A DNA stretch of 64,000 nucleotides, from assembly GCF_014884385.1 (NCBI RefSeq), contig NZ_WKFH01000003.1:3008001-3072000 (forward strand), given 5' to 3'. A program made the position numbers and the translations under genes. Source of the DNA: Phycobacter azelaicus (GTDB lineage: Bacteria; Pseudomonadota; Alphaproteobacteria; Rhodobacterales; Rhodobacteraceae). This document shows positions 9,187 to 20,188 of the stretch, one piece after another. How positions within the stretch are numbered: the first letter of the stretch is position 1; every line of letters begins with the position of its first letter. Below the pieces are notes generated by a model. The model ran no database searches, was not told where the DNA came from, and saw only the letters and a program-made list of their open reading frames with translations.

Positions 9187-9385
9187 GGGCGTGGGTCCTT
9201 TGATTGTTTGCGCGCGAAAATGTGATTTCGATATGCGTGCTGTGTGACAGTGGCATTTCAATCGTACCTTGACGCAGATCAGACGCCAATTTTCAATCTA
9301 CGCGGAATTATTGCCGGGGCCTCTTTTCCCTTCCGCGCTTCTGTGCAATAGGGTCACCGCCAAACGGGGTTTTGCATGGGGATGA

Positions 9386-10837
<1,452 letters not shown>

Positions 10838-10874
10838 CCCTGATGGGGGCCGCTCTCCGCTTCGGGGCAGGGGC

Positions 10875-12050
10875 ATGACCCCTGCCGCCCGCCTGCAGGC
10901 GGCGATTGAAATCCTGGATCAGGTGATCGAGGGCAGCCCGGCAGAAAAAGCACTGACGGGCTGGGCCCGGCGTAGCCGCTTTGCAGGGTCAAAAGACCGC
11001 GCTGCCGTGCGCGACCATGTGTTTGCGTGCCTGCGTGCGATGCGATCCTTTGCCGTTCTGGGCGGCAGCATGACGGGGCGGGGCCTCGTGCTTGGTATGC
11101 TGCGTGAGGCAGGGACAAATCCTGATGCGCTGTTCTCCGGTGAAGGGCATGCACCGGCGCCGTTGAGCGAAGCAGAGCGCGCTGATTCGCGCCCTTTTGC
11201 CAGTCTCGCGGAAGAGCTGGATGTCCCCGACTGGCTGTGGCCCGCCTTTGAAAGCAGTCTCGGAGACGATGCACCCGCTGCAGCGGCGGGATTGCGAAGC
11301 CGTGCGCCCGTTCACCTGCGTGTCAACCTCCGCAAGGCGAGCAGCGATCAGGCCATCGCTGCTTTGGCTGAGGACGGCATTGCCGCCGAGCCTCATTCAG
11401 CTTCTCCTACGGCGCTGGAGGTTAAGGAGGGCGCGCGCAAACTGCGTAACGCGAAGGCCTACAAAAATGGTCTCGTGGAGTTGCAGGATGCTGCCAGTCA
11501 GGCCGTTGTCGACCTATTGCCCCTGTCTGATGGCATGAAGGTGCTGGACTACTGCGCGGGCGGTGGGGGCAAGAGCCTTGCGATGGGCGCGCGGGCGGAT
11601 CTGAAACTCGCGGCATATGACATCGACCCGGGCAGGATGAAGGATCTGCCCGACCGGGCTGCGCGAGCGGGGCTGTCGGTCAAATGCCTGTCTACGGGTG
11701 AGGTTGCTCAGGCGGCGCCCTATGATCTGGTTCTATGCGATGCGCCCTGTTCCGGATCGGGATCCTGGCGGCGCGCGCCAGAAGGAAAATGGCGTCTCAC
11801 GCGGGAGCGGCTGGATGAGATCCGCGCCATTCAGTCTAGCATATTGGATAAGGTCACGTCGCTTGTGGCCCCGGATGGGATGCTTGCCTATGCAACCTGC
11901 TCTATGCTCGACGAAGAGAATCACACTCAGGTTGAGAGGTTTCTTGCGCGTTCGCCTGAATGGAAGTTGCTGTGTGAACGCGCGTGGCGGGTTCAGGACG
12001 GCACTGATGGCTTCTATGTTGCTCTGTTGACGCGAACGAAGCCGGATTGA
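10875..12050 (+). CDS. RsmB/Sun-type RNA m5C methyltransferase
   Basis: A 391-residue S-adenosylmethionine-dependent RNA (cytosine-C5) methyltransferase of the RsmB/NOP2 family. The N-terminal part resembles the NusB-like/PUA-adjacent region and contains SRAPVHLRVNLRK. The Rossmann core has the SAM motif VLDYCAGGGGKSLAMGA, then DAPCSGSGSWRRAPEGKW with Cys292 (motif IV) and YATCSMLDEENHTQVERFL with Cys342 (motif VI), the two cysteines used for catalysis and product release. Rhodobacteraceae genomes usually carry more than one paralogue, so whether this is true RsmB (16S C967) is not certain. It follows guaB closely. Confidence 0.88.
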   Translation: MTPAARLQAAIEILDQVIEGSPAEKALTGWARRSRFAGSKDRAAVRDHVFACLRAMRSFAVLGGSMTGRGLVLGMLREAGTNPDALFSGEGHAPAPLSEAERADSRPFASLAEELDVPDWLWPAFESSLGDDAPAAAAGLRSRAPVHLRVNLRKASSDQAIAALAEDGIAAEPHSASPTALEVKEGARKLRNAKAYKNGLVELQDAASQAVVDLLPLSDGMKVLDYCAGGGGKSLAMGARADLKLAAYDIDPGRMKDLPDRAARAGLSVKCLSTGEVAQAAPYDLVLCDAPCSGSGSWRRAPEGKWRLTRERLDEIRAIQSSILDKVTSLVAPDGMLAYATCSMLDEENHTQVERFLARSPEWKLLCERAWRVQDGTDGFYVALLTRTKPD

Positions 12051-12081
12051 TAAGTATCGATCGTAACAGGGCGGAGTGTCA

Positions 12082-12097
12082 TTAACGTCGCCTTAAC
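12082..12097 (+). promoter_or_regulatory. CtrA-type binding site in front of cckA
   Basis: The bases TTAA-CGTCGCC-TTAAC match the full CtrA consensus TTAA-N7-TTAA(C) exactly. The site is 50 bp upstream of the preferred cckA start, in the short gap after the methyltransferase gene. CtrA is the DNA-binding end point of the CckA-ChpT phosphorelay, so the site would place cckA under its own output. Confidence 0.65.
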
Positions 12098-12146
12098 CTT
12101 GATCGCTGCGTATTGGCGGCATCTTGTCCCTTTTTACGGAGCCGCA

Positions 12147-14456
12147 ATGACAGGTCGTCCTACTTCCTTCGTTCCTTCATTGCGGGTCGCATCCCCAGAA
12201 CAAAAGCGCCTTGCTGTCGTTGGTCTGCTGGCTTTTGTGCTGCTGGTGTCACCCTGGCTGATCGCCGTTCCCGATTGGGTGGCCCGTGGCCTGATGGCTG
12301 TCTCGCTGACTCTGGTGGCGGTGGCTCTGTTGATGGTTGTGCAGGCGCGTGTCCGGCTCAATGCGCGGGCCATGGCAGCGGATCTGTTGACCGGTTTTAT
12401 CGAAAAGGACGCAACTCCGACGTTTGTCACCGACGATGAAGGACGGATTCATGCCTGCAACAATGCCTCGCTGAAACGGTTCGAAGACGCGAAGCGGGAA
12501 ACACTCGCGGGAACGCTGCGTTCGGTGCTGGCCAATCCCTCGGCGGTGCTGTTCCGTCTGCAAAGTCAAGCGGCCAAGGTAGGCTCGGCGCGCGAGGATA
12601 TCGTCACACGGCGCGGCCATGTGCGCCTCGCCGTGCATCAGATGCAAGGGGGAAGCTTCCTGTGGCGCGTCGAGGATATCGCCGAACGCAGCGGCTCCGG
12701 CCGGGGGGCTGAGGCGGTTCCGATTCCGATGATCACGGTTGGGCGGTCGGGTGCCGTTCTGTTCATGAATGAGGCGGCGCGGAAACTTATCGGAGAGCGG
12801 GTCAAATCCACCGAGCGGCTGTTCAGCGCCCTTCCCGTCAGTTCGGGTCAGGTCAATACCATAGTCACCAAGTCCGGCCCGGTCGAAGTGCTGGTGACGG
12901 AAAGGAACAGCACGCAAGGACGCCGAGAGCTTTACATGATGGAGGTGGATGCCGCCGGTCTCGGTTCTTCGAACGCTGGCTTCGAGAACATGCCTGTTCC
13001 CTTCCTCAAGGTGGCGCCATCGGGAGACATTCTTTCGCTCAACAAGATGGCGGTTCGACTATTGGGTGTTGAGCCGCGCGATGATCTCAAAATCGGACAG
13101 TTGATGGAAGGGCTTGGACGGCCGATGTCTGACTGGCTGCGCGATACGGCGGACGGTCTTGCCTCCAACAAATCCGAATTCCTGCGGCTCTCGCGCCGTG
13201 ACAAGGAGGTTTTTGTCCAGGTGACGCTGACCCGAACCTTTGAGGATGGGGTCCCGGTCCTGATTGCGGTCCTGAACGATGCGACCGAGCTCAAGACGCT
13301 GGAAGCGCAATTCGTTCAAAGCCAAAAAATGCAGGCGATCGGCCAGCTTGCCGGCGGCGACGCTCATGACTTCAATAATCTGTTGACCGCAATTTCTGGC
13401 CACTGCGATCTGCTGTTGCTCCGCCATGATCAGGGGGATCAGGATTACGGTGATCTGATCCAGATCCATGAGAACGCCAACCGGGCGGCCTCGCTTGTCA
13501 GCCAGCTTCTGGCGTTTTCACGCAAGCAAACGCTGCAGCCGGAAGTCTTGGATGTGCGCGATACACTGTCTGATTTGACTCATCTTTTGAATCGTCTGGT
13601 CGGCGAAAAGGTGACGCTCACCCTGAGCCATGACCCGGTCATGCGGTCGATCAGGGCGGACAAGCGCCAGCTTGAACAGGTCTTGATGAACCTCGTTGTG
13701 AACGCACGGGATGCCATGCCGAATGGGGGCGAAATCCGGGTTGAAACCGAAGCTGTGAGCTTGAAGGAGCCGCTGGAGCGCGACAGGGCCACAGTGCCTG
13801 CCGGAGACTGGGTAACGATCAAGGTGTCCGACGAGGGGGTCGGGATCGAGCCGGATAAACTCCAGAAAGTGTTCGAACCCTTTTACACTACAAAGCGAAC
13901 GGGCGAGGGGACCGGCCTGGGCCTTTCCACGGCGTATGGCATCATCAAGCAGACGGGGGGCTACATTTTTATCGACTCCGTCAAACAGCAGGGCACCCGT
14001 TTTACGCTGTTCTTCCCTGTTCACAAGGCCGACGCCACGGAGGCGGTGTCCACAGCGCCTTCAAAGCAAGACAATGCAACCGCGCAACACGGTGAAGGGG
14101 TCGTGTTGCTGGTAGAGGATGAGGCGCCGGTTCGTGCCTTTGCCTCACGGGCCCTGCGCATGCGTGGCTATACGGTACTGGAGGCCGAGTCGGCCGAGGA
14201 TGCTCTGCGCACTCTGGAAGACCCGGGGCTTCAGGTCGATGTCTTTGTGACCGATGTGGTCATGCCGGGTATGGATGGCCCAAGCTGGGTGCGCGAAGCG
14301 CTGAAAGAGCGGCCCGATACCCGCGTAGTATTCGTTTCAGGTTATGCCGAAGGCGCATTCGGAGATGCCGAACCGGATGTTCCGAACTCGGTCTTCCTGC
14401 CCAAGCCCTTCTCGCTGAGCCAGCTGACAGAGACGGTTCATGCACAGCTCCATTGA
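12147..14456 (+). CDS. cckA: Hybrid sensor histidine kinase CckA
   Basis: This is the membrane hybrid kinase that feeds phosphate to ChpT and then CtrA. Two N-terminal membrane helices (about residues 20-75, LLAFVLLVSPWLI and AVSLTLVAVALLMVV) are followed by PAS-like regions, a HisKA domain with His407, an HATPase domain (LVVNARDAMPNGG, DEGVGIEPDKL, GEGTGLGLSTAYGI) and a C-terminal receiver with the phospho-acceptor Asp in VTDVVMPGMDG and Lys in LPKPFS. The segment AIGQLAGG-AHDFNNLLTAISGH is diagnostic of CckA, but the residue two before the His is Asp405 where family members normally have Ile or Val. The start at 12147 has a CGGAG ribosome-binding site; an in-frame TTG lies at 12099. Roseobacter CckA controls motility and gene transfer agents rather than an essential cell cycle. 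Confidence 0.93.
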   Translation: MTGRPTSFVPSLRVASPEQKRLAVVGLLAFVLLVSPWLIAVPDWVARGLMAVSLTLVAVALLMVVQARVRLNARAMAADLLTGFIEKDATPTFVTDDEGRIHACNNASLKRFEDAKRETLAGTLRSVLANPSAVLFRLQSQAAKVGSAREDIVTRRGHVRLAVHQMQGGSFLWRVEDIAERSGSGRGAEAVPIPMITVGRSGAVLFMNEAARKLIGERVKSTERLFSALPVSSGQVNTIVTKSGPVEVLVTERNSTQGRRELYMMEVDAAGLGSSNAGFENMPVPFLKVAPSGDILSLNKMAVRLLGVEPRDDLKIGQLMEGLGRPMSDWLRDTADGLASNKSEFLRLSRRDKEVFVQVTLTRTFEDGVPVLIAVLNDATELKTLEAQFVQSQKMQAIGQLAGGDAHDFNNLLTAISGHCDLLLLRHDQGDQDYGDLIQIHENANRAASLVSQLLAFSRKQTLQPEVLDVRDTLSDLTHLLNRLVGEKVTLTLSHDPVMRSIRADKRQLEQVLMNLVVNARDAMPNGGEIRVETEAVSLKEPLERDRATVPAGDWVTIKVSDEGVGIEPDKLQKVFEPFYTTKRTGEGTGLGLSTAYGIIKQTGGYIFIDSVKQQGTRFTLFFPVHKADATEAVSTAPSKQDNATAQHGEGVVLLVEDEAPVRAFASRALRMRGYTVLEAESAEDALRTLEDPGLQVDVFVTDVVMPGMDGPSWVREALKERPDTRVVFVSGYAEGAFGDAEPDVPNSVFLPKPFSLSQLTETVHAQLH

Positions 14457-14500
14457 ACGGCTTTGCTGATACGGGGACACCGCTGCGGAACTGTGCCCGG

Positions 14501-15094
14501 TCAGGAGAGACTTTCATAGAGTTCGAAATCCTCAGCCCGTTTCCGGCGCAAGATGCGCTCGACTTCCGGACTTAGAGACAGATCCATTCGGGGACTGGCG
14601 TTCAGGGTTTCAAGGCTGATTTTAGTTTCAAGGCGGTCCTCCAGGAAAGCTCTGATTGCCCGCTGATCCTCATAGCGGAACAGATGTGTCACGCAGCAGC
14701 CATTGGGGCGACCCTCCAGAAATTTAGCTTGACTGCCGACATTTGCAAAGGCGGGCGCGTCCCCCTTGCAATAGGCACGGACAAAATCGTCAAAGGACAG
14801 CCCTTTGGTTGAAGTGGGTTTGCCATCCAGGAATGGACGCTGACGAAACCGATACCAGCTGCCCAGCCAATCGATTGGGTTACGCATGACTGCCATAAGT
14901 TCCAATTCAACACCGCAAACGCGTTCGAACATGGGACGCAGCCAGCGATTGTATCGATAAACCGGGGCGTGCTTCAGCTCCGGTGGATCTGCCATGACGA
15001 TATCGGCGCGGTCTCTCAAAGCGGTCTGATAGGCCGTCGTTCCTGTCTTTGGAACCGACAGAAGGACGAGCCTTTCGTCATAAAAAACCATCAT
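14501..15094 (-). CDS. Sulfotransferase-family protein
   Basis: A 197-residue sulfotransferase-like protein. The 5'-phosphosulfate-binding loop is VLLSVPKTGTTAYQTAL, and the 3'-phosphate-binding segment VMRNPIDWLGSWYRFR follows at about residue 75, as in PAPS-dependent sulfotransferases. The frame is open a further 134 codons upstream, but that part lies antisense to the recA 5' region; the ATG at 15094 follows a GAGG ribosome-binding site and begins the conserved domain. The substrate is unknown. It is divergent from recA, and their starts are 190 bp apart, so both promoters share that gap. Confidence 0.8.
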   Translation of the reverse strand: MMVFYDERLVLLSVPKTGTTAYQTALRDRADIVMADPPELKHAPVYRYNRWLRPMFERVCGVELELMAVMRNPIDWLGSWYRFRQRPFLDGKPTSTKGLSFDDFVRAYCKGDAPAFANVGSQAKFLEGRPNGCCVTHLFRYEDQRAIRAFLEDRLETKISLETLNASPRMDLSLSPEVERILRRKRAEDFELYESLS

Positions 15095-15212
15095 CTGAAC
15101 CGAGCCTCGTGAAAATGCAGCGCAAAAAGCGACCAAATCCTGCCCCACATTGGCTTGCCAGGCGGCCTGCTGCAAGTTTGTTATTGCAATGTTCTCCTTT
15201 TGGTCCCATAAG

Positions 15213-15227
15213 GAACAAGAGGCGAAC
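15213..15227 (+). promoter_or_regulatory. LexA (SOS) box upstream of recA
   Basis: GAAC-AAGAGGC-GAAC is a perfect match to the alphaproteobacterial SOS box, a direct repeat GAAC-N7-GAAC (equivalently GTTC-N7-GTTC). It lies 57 bp before the recA start, just downstream of a possible promoter (TTGCAA at 15184, CATAAG at 15207). A partial second copy, GTTC-N7-GGTC, lies at 15191-15205. Confidence 0.85.
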
Positions 15228-15284
15228 AAAGCAAGTGATTGCCGCGACCCCAAGGGTATGACAGATAGAAGGGGACAAGGGACT

Positions 15285-16352
15285 ATGGCGGATCTTTTGA
15301 CCATGAAAAACAAAGTGAGCGGTGACAAGCAAAAGGCGCTGGATAGCGCGCTTGCCCAGATTGAGCGGCAGTTCGGCAAGGGATCGATTATGAAGCTGGG
15401 CGATGGCAATGCGATCCAGGAGATCGAAGCCAGTTCGACCGGCTCTTTGGGGCTGGATATTGCCCTTGGCATTGGCGGTCTGCCGATGGGGCGCATCGTC
15501 GAAATCTACGGACCGGAAAGCTCCGGTAAGACGACGTTGACCCTGCATTGTGTTGCAGAACAACAGAAAAAGGGCGGTGTTTGCGCTTTTGTCGATGCGG
15601 AACATGCGCTGGATCCGCAATATGCGGCCAAGCTTGGCGTGGATCTCGACGAGTTGCTGATTTCTCAACCCGACACCGGTGAACAGGCGCTGGAGATCAC
15701 CGATACCTTGGTGCGCTCGGGGGCCGTGAACATGGTGATTGTGGACTCGGTTGCGGCGTTGACGCCCAAATCGGAACTCGAAGGGGACATGGGTGATTCC
15801 AACGTCGGCGTCCAGGCCCGACTTATGAGCCAGGCCATGCGCAAACTGACTGGATCGATCAGCCGTTCCAAATGCATGGTTATCTTCATCAACCAGATCC
15901 GCATGAAAATCGGCGTGATGTTCGGTTCTCCCGAAACCACCACGGGCGGTAACGCGCTCAAATTCTACTCGTCTGTACGCCTCGACATTCGTCGTATCGG
16001 ATCGATCAAGGATCGGGATGAAGTCGTCGGAAACGCAACACGGGTCAAAGTGGTCAAGAACAAGGTGGCACCGCCTTTCAAACAGGTTGAGTTCGATATC
16101 ATGTATGGTGAAGGGATCTCCAAGATGGGTGAGCTTCTGGACCTTGGTGTCGCTGCCGGTGTTGTGAACAAATCCGGCGCCTGGTTCTCTTACGGCGACG
16201 AACGGATCGGGCAGGGGCGGGAAAACGCCAAGCAGTTTCTGCGTGATCACCCTGAAATCGCCTATGACATAGAAGACAAGATCCGTGCGGCTCATGGGCT
16301 GGACTTTGATCGACCTGATGGCGCTGCGGATGATGACATCCTTGAGGGCTGA
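15285..16352 (+). CDS. recA: Recombinase RecA
   Basis: A 355-residue RecA, the ATP-dependent strand-exchange protein and SOS co-protease. The N-terminus [20 protein letters not shown], Walker [11 protein letters not shown], Walker [18 protein letters not shown] and the L2 loop region [20 protein letters not shown] are all canonical. The frame extends upstream to 15150, but the ATG at 15285 with an AAGG ribosome-binding site fits the family N-terminus, and the upstream part holds the SOS box and promoter. The acidic C-terminal tail ([11 protein letters not shown]) is normal. Expression should be LexA-controlled and DNA-damage inducible. Confidence 0.98.
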   Translation: MADLLTMKNKVSGDKQKALDSALAQIERQFGKGSIMKLGDGNAIQEIEASSTGSLGLDIALGIGGLPMGRIVEIYGPESSGKTTLTLHCVAEQQKKGGVCAFVDAEHALDPQYAAKLGVDLDELLISQPDTGEQALEITDTLVRSGAVNMVIVDSVAALTPKSELEGDMGDSNVGVQARLMSQAMRKLTGSISRSKCMVIFINQIRMKIGVMFGSPETTTGGNALKFYSSVRLDIRRIGSIKDRDEVVGNATRVKVVKNKVAPPFKQVEFDIMYGEGISKMGELLDLGVAAGVVNKSGAWFSYGDERIGQGRENAKQFLRDHPEIAYDIEDKIRAAHGLDFDRPDGAADDDILEG

Positions 16353-16385
16353 CATTGGTAGGACTTGGTTGATTAACTGGGAAAA

Positions 16386-16412
16386 GGGTGCGGAATTGGC
16401 CGCACCCTTTTT
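16386..16412 (+). terminator. Rho-independent terminator after recA
   Basis: An 8-bp perfect stem GGGTGCGG / CCGCACCC with a 6-base loop and TTTTT immediately after. It lies 33 bp beyond the recA stop. Confidence 0.9.
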
Positions 16413-16495
16413 CGGTTTCAGGGCAGTGGACAGTGCTCGCGCGGAGGGCTAAACCTGCGTGAAACCCTGACAAAGCCCGAAAAGGGATCCCGCAT

Positions 16496-19147
16496 ATGGC
16501 GACGCTGAACGATATCCGCTCAACATTTCTGAATTATTTTGCCAAGCAGGGCCACGAAATCGTGCCCTCCAGCCCGCTTGTGCCGCGTAACGATCCGACG
16601 CTGATGTTCACCAATTCCGGCATGGTTCAGTTCAAGAACCTCTTCACCGGGGTTGAGCATCGTGATTATAAACGCGCCACCACCGCGCAAAAATGCGTGC
16701 GTGCGGGCGGCAAGCACAACGACCTCGACAATGTTGGCTACACTGCGCGTCACCACACTTTTTTCGAAATGCTGGGGAATTTCTCATTTGGTGACTACTT
16801 CAAGACCGAAGCGATCCCTTTTGCCTGGGAGTTGATCACCAAAGAGTTCGGCATTGACAAGAGCCGCCTTCTGACCACGGTCTATCACACCGACGACGAG
16901 GCCTTTGAAATCTGGAAGAAGGTCGGCGTGCCCGAAGACCGGATCATCCGGATCGATACCTCTGACAACTTCTGGCAGATGGGGCCCACCGGCCCCTGCG
17001 GCCCTTGCACCGAAATCTTCTATGATCACGGTGATCACATCTGGGGTGGTCCTCCGGGCAGTGCGGATGAAGACGGCGACCGTTTCATCGAGATCTGGAA
17101 CGTCGTTTTCATGCAGAACGAGCAGTTCGAAGACGGCTCTATGAAGGCACTGGACATGCAGTCCATCGATACCGGCATGGGGCTTGAGCGGATCGGCGCG
17201 CTTTTGCAGGGCAGCCATGACAATTATGATACTGACCTGTTCAAGGCACTGATCGAGGCATCCGCGGATGTCACCAACGTCGACCCATATGGTGATCAGA
17301 ACGTGCATCACCGCGTGATCGCGGACCACCTGCGCTCCACCTCTTTCCTCATTGCAGATGGGGTGATGCCCTCCAATGACGGTCGTGGTTATGTGCTGCG
17401 CCGTATCATGCGCCGTGCTATGCGTCATGCGCACCTTCTGGGCGCCAAGGATCCGGTCATGCACCAGCTGGTGCCTGCGCTTGTGCAGCAGATGGGCGCT
17501 GCCTATCCCGAACTTGGCCGCGCCCAGGCTTTGATTCAGGAAACGCTGCACCTTGAGGAAAACCGCTTCAAGCAGACGCTGGACCGTGGCCTCAAGCTGC
17601 TGGACGAAGAACTTACCGGTCTGGAGGAAGGCGCGCCGCTGCCCGGTGAGGCGGCTTTCAAGCTTTATGACACCTATGGGTTCCCGCTGGACCTGACGCA
17701 GGACGCCTTGCGTGAAAAGGGGCGTGAGGTGGACACCGCAGGGTTCGATGCTGCCATGGCCGAGCAAAAGGCAAAGGCGCGTGCCGCCTGGTCCGGCTCG
17801 GGTGAAAGCGCCGACAGCACGATCTGGTTCGATATCGCGGATGAGCACGGCACGACCGAATTCCTGGGCTACGAAACCGAGAGCGCCGAGGGACAGATCG
17901 CGGCCATCGTCAAGGACGGCGCCATCGTGCGTGAGGCGGGCAAGGGCGATGTGGTTCAGGTTGTTCTGAACCAGACGCCGTTTTACGCGGAATCTGGCGG
18001 TCAGGTCGGCGACAGTGGTGAGATCCGTGTTGAAGGCGGGGAACTGCGTGTAACGGATACGAAGAAGGCCGCTGGCGTCTTCATCCATTTCGCCGAGGTG
18101 GTGCAGGGTATCGTGACCGTCAACGCCCCGGCGCAGCTGGTAGTGGACCATGTCCGCCGCAGTGCCATCCGGGCCAATCACTCGGCCACGCACCTGCTGC
18201 ACGAGGCCCTGCGTGAGGCGCTTGGCGATCACGTGGCGCAGCGCGGCTCGCTCAATGCCGATGACCGCCTGCGGTTCGATTTCAGCCACGGCAAGGCGCT
18301 GAGCGGTGCAGAGCTGGCGAAAGTCTCTGCTGATGTAAATGCCTTCATTCGCCAGAACACCGCCGTTGAGACCCGCATCATGACCCCGGATGATGCCCGC
18401 GCCCTTGGCGCTCAGGCGCTGTTCGGTGAAAAATATGGTGATGAGGTCCGCGTGGTCTCGATGGGTCGCGCCGCGACCGGCAAGGGCCACGACAAGGAAA
18501 CCTATTCGATTGAACTCTGCGGTGGCACCCATGTGAAGCAAACCGGTGATATCGGCACCTTTGTGATCCTCGGAGACAGCGCATCCTCGGCCGGGGTTCG
18601 CCGGATCGAAGCGCTGACGGGCGCCGCAGCCTCTGAGTATCTGGAGGCCGAAGCCGGGCGCATGGCCGAGGTTGCCGCCATGCTGAAGGCGCAGCCTGCC
18701 GATGTGATGGATCGCATCAAGGCGCTGATGGATGAACGCAAAACTCTACAGAACGAAATCTCGCAGTTGAAACAGCAGGTTGCTATGGGTGGCGGAGCCA
18801 CGGGCGGTGTTGATACCAAGGAAATCGGCGGTAAGACCTTCCTGGGCCAGGCGCTGGAGGGCGTGTCGGGCAGGGACCTGCGTGGCCTCATCGATGCACA
18901 CAAGCAAAAGCTGGGCTCGGGGGTGATCCTCTTGATCGCCAACGATGATGGAAAGGTCGCTGTTGCCGCTGGCGTGACCGACGATCTGACCGATCAGATT
19001 TCGGCAGTGGATGTGCTGAAGGCCGCCGTGCCCGCCGTGGGGGGCAAGGGCGGCGGTGGCCGTCCCGACATGGCGCAGGGCGGCGGCAAGGATTTCGCGG
19101 GGGCCGATGCGGCCATTGCGGCGGCAGAAAAACTTTTGGAGGGATAA
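16496..19147 (+). CDS. alaS: Alanyl-tRNA synthetase
   Basis: An 883-residue class II alanyl-tRNA synthetase with the usual three parts. The N-terminal catalytic domain begins [18 protein letters not shown] with motif 1 and the [15 protein letters not shown] segment, and later [14 protein letters not shown]. The editing domain has [16 protein letters not shown] (HxxxH zinc motif) and [13 protein letters not shown]. The C-terminal C-Ala domain has the coiled-coil [16 protein letters not shown] and a DHHA1-like [16 protein letters not shown] end. Length and order match the full-length bacterial enzyme. The next gene starts 3 bp after its stop, so the two are co-translated. Confidence 0.98.
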   Translation: MATLNDIRSTFLNYFAKQGHEIVPSSPLVPRNDPTLMFTNSGMVQFKNLFTGVEHRDYKRATTAQKCVRAGGKHNDLDNVGYTARHHTFFEMLGNFSFGDYFKTEAIPFAWELITKEFGIDKSRLLTTVYHTDDEAFEIWKKVGVPEDRIIRIDTSDNFWQMGPTGPCGPCTEIFYDHGDHIWGGPPGSADEDGDRFIEIWNVVFMQNEQFEDGSMKALDMQSIDTGMGLERIGALLQGSHDNYDTDLFKALIEASADVTNVDPYGDQNVHHRVIADHLRSTSFLIADGVMPSNDGRGYVLRRIMRRAMRHAHLLGAKDPVMHQLVPALVQQMGAAYPELGRAQALIQETLHLEENRFKQTLDRGLKLLDEELTGLEEGAPLPGEAAFKLYDTYGFPLDLTQDALREKGREVDTAGFDAAMAEQKAKARAAWSGSGESADSTIWFDIADEHGTTEFLGYETESAEGQIAAIVKDGAIVREAGKGDVVQVVLNQTPFYAESGGQVGDSGEIRVEGGELRVTDTKKAAGVFIHFAEVVQGIVTVNAPAQLVVDHVRRSAIRANHSATHLLHEALREALGDHVAQRGSLNADDRLRFDFSHGKALSGAELAKVSADVNAFIRQNTAVETRIMTPDDARALGAQALFGEKYGDEVRVVSMGRAATGKGHDKETYSIELCGGTHVKQTGDIGTFVILGDSASSAGVRRIEALTGAAASEYLEAEAGRMAEVAAMLKAQPADVMDRIKALMDERKTLQNEISQLKQQVAMGGGATGGVDTKEIGGKTFLGQALEGVSGRDLRGLIDAHKQKLGSGVILLIANDDGKVAVAAGVTDDLTDQISAVDVLKAAVPAVGGKGGGGRPDMAQGGGKDFAGADAAIAAAEKLLEG

Positions 19148-19149
19148 TC

Positions 19150-19437
19150 ATGGGCGCACTTTGGATTGCTCACGTCACCGTCACAGACGCAGAGGCCTAT
19201 GGGAAATACGCTGAACTGGCCGGCCCTGCCATCGCCAAGCACGGTGGTGAGTTCATCGCCCGCGGCGGCAAGTTCGTGCAACTGGAAGGCAAGGAGCGCC
19301 CGCGCAACGTGGTTGCCAAGTTCCCTAGCGTCGAGGCTGCGGTCGAATGCTACAACAGCCCGGAGTACCAAGAGGCGCTGGATCATGCGCGTGGCGCGTC
19401 CGAGCGCGAGCTGATGGTCGTTGAAACCTCCGAGTAG
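19150..19437 (+). CDS. DUF1330 small protein
   Basis: A 95-residue protein of the DUF1330 family, which adopts a ferredoxin-like dimeric alpha/beta barrel. Characteristic features are the early WIAHVTVTDAEAYGKYAELA strand-helix unit, AIAKHGGEFIARGG, and VAKFPSVEAAVECYNSPEYQ near the end. It is directly behind alaS. No enzymatic activity is established for the family; a link to alanine-tRNA metabolism is not implied beyond operon position. Confidence 0.85.
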   Translation: MGALWIAHVTVTDAEAYGKYAELAGPAIAKHGGEFIARGGKFVQLEGKERPRNVVAKFPSVEAAVECYNSPEYQEALDHARGASERELMVVETSE

Positions 19438-19469
19438 CGCAGCACCGATCGTATGATATGGAATAAAAG

Positions 19470-19500
19470 AGAGCGCGGGGTCCTCCTCGCGCTCTTTTCT
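19470..19500 (+). terminator. Terminator after alaS-DUF1330
   Basis: A stem of AGAGCGCG pairing with CGCGCTCT around a short loop, followed by TTTTCTATTTTAT. It lies between two convergent genes and may act on both strands, since the left arm is preceded by AAAA. Confidence 0.75.
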
Positions 19501-19506
19501 ATTTTA

Positions 19507-20088
19507 TCAATAAGGGTTACGGGGGCTTCGGTCGTCTGAGAGGCTGTTCTGGCGTCGCTCCACCAACATCTCTATCGCGTCGGCCAGGTGCGCCTCCTGG
19601 ATGTTGTAATCGCCCCGTTCCACGCGGATCTTGTGGGCCTCGATCATCACATCCGCATGGGTGCAGCCGACGGGCGGCTCGAACCTGTAACAGGCCAGTT
19701 CAATTAACAGCCCCATGGGATCTTTGAAATAGATCGAATCCATGAAGCCGCGATCCTTCGGGCCGGAATGGCCAATCCCGCGCTCGTTCAGCCGGGTTTC
19801 GATCTGAGAAAAGGTTGCTTTGCTCACGTTGAAGGCGAGGTGATGAACGCATCCCGGTTCGGTCGGGGTGCGGCGACGGTCGGGGGTGCGGGTTTCATTT
19901 GTAAAAACGGTGATGAGCCGCCCATCACCGGGATCAAAGTACAAATGCCCTTCATCCGGGTCGTCCAGATTGGGCTGATCAAAGACAAAGGGCATACCCA
20001 AAAGCCCTTCCCAGAAGTCGATGGATGTCTGCCTGTCGGCGCCGGTGAGCGTGATGTGATGAACGCCCTGTACCTGAATTTTGCGCAT
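19507..20088 (-). CDS. VOC-family (glyoxalase/dioxygenase fold) protein
   Basis: A 193-residue vicinal-oxygen-chelate protein. It has two beta-alpha-beta-beta-beta modules: the first begins VQGVHHITLTGADRQTSIDFW with candidate metal-ligand histidines, the second contains CVHHLAFNV and ends with the metal-ligand Glu in DPMGLLIELACY. These residues match glyoxalase I and ring-cleaving dioxygenase positions. About 55 extra C-terminal residues follow the domain. The substrate is unknown; no catabolic operon surrounds it. The upstream frame to 20138 is not needed. Confidence 0.8.
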   Translation of the reverse strand: MRKIQVQGVHHITLTGADRQTSIDFWEGLLGMPFVFDQPNLDDPDEGHLYFDPGDGRLITVFTNETRTPDRRRTPTEPGCVHHLAFNVSKATFSQIETRLNERGIGHSGPKDRGFMDSIYFKDPMGLLIELACYRFEPPVGCTHADVMIEAHKIRVERGDYNIQEAHLADAIEMLVERRQNSLSDDRSPRNPY

Positions 20089-20138
20089 GCCGCGTCTCCC
20101 TTTGCTTTGAAAGGGAACCTAGCATGGATGACCAACAC

Positions 20139-20168
20139 AAAAAGGCCGCCCCGGGGGACGGCCTCTTG
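20139..20168 (-). terminator. Terminator after typA (reverse strand)
   Basis: On the reverse strand a GC-rich stem (GGCCGTCC pairing imperfectly with GGGCGGCC) is followed by TTTTTGTG. It lies just beyond the typA stop. Confidence 0.7.
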
Positions 20169-20188
20169 TTTGTGATGAGCCGTTACGG

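Noticed and set aside
16784..18541. Long reverse-strand ORF (585 codons) inside alaS
   Set aside because: It is antisense to a complete alanyl-tRNA synthetase with all motifs, and its translation shows no domain; a shadow of GC-rich codon bias.
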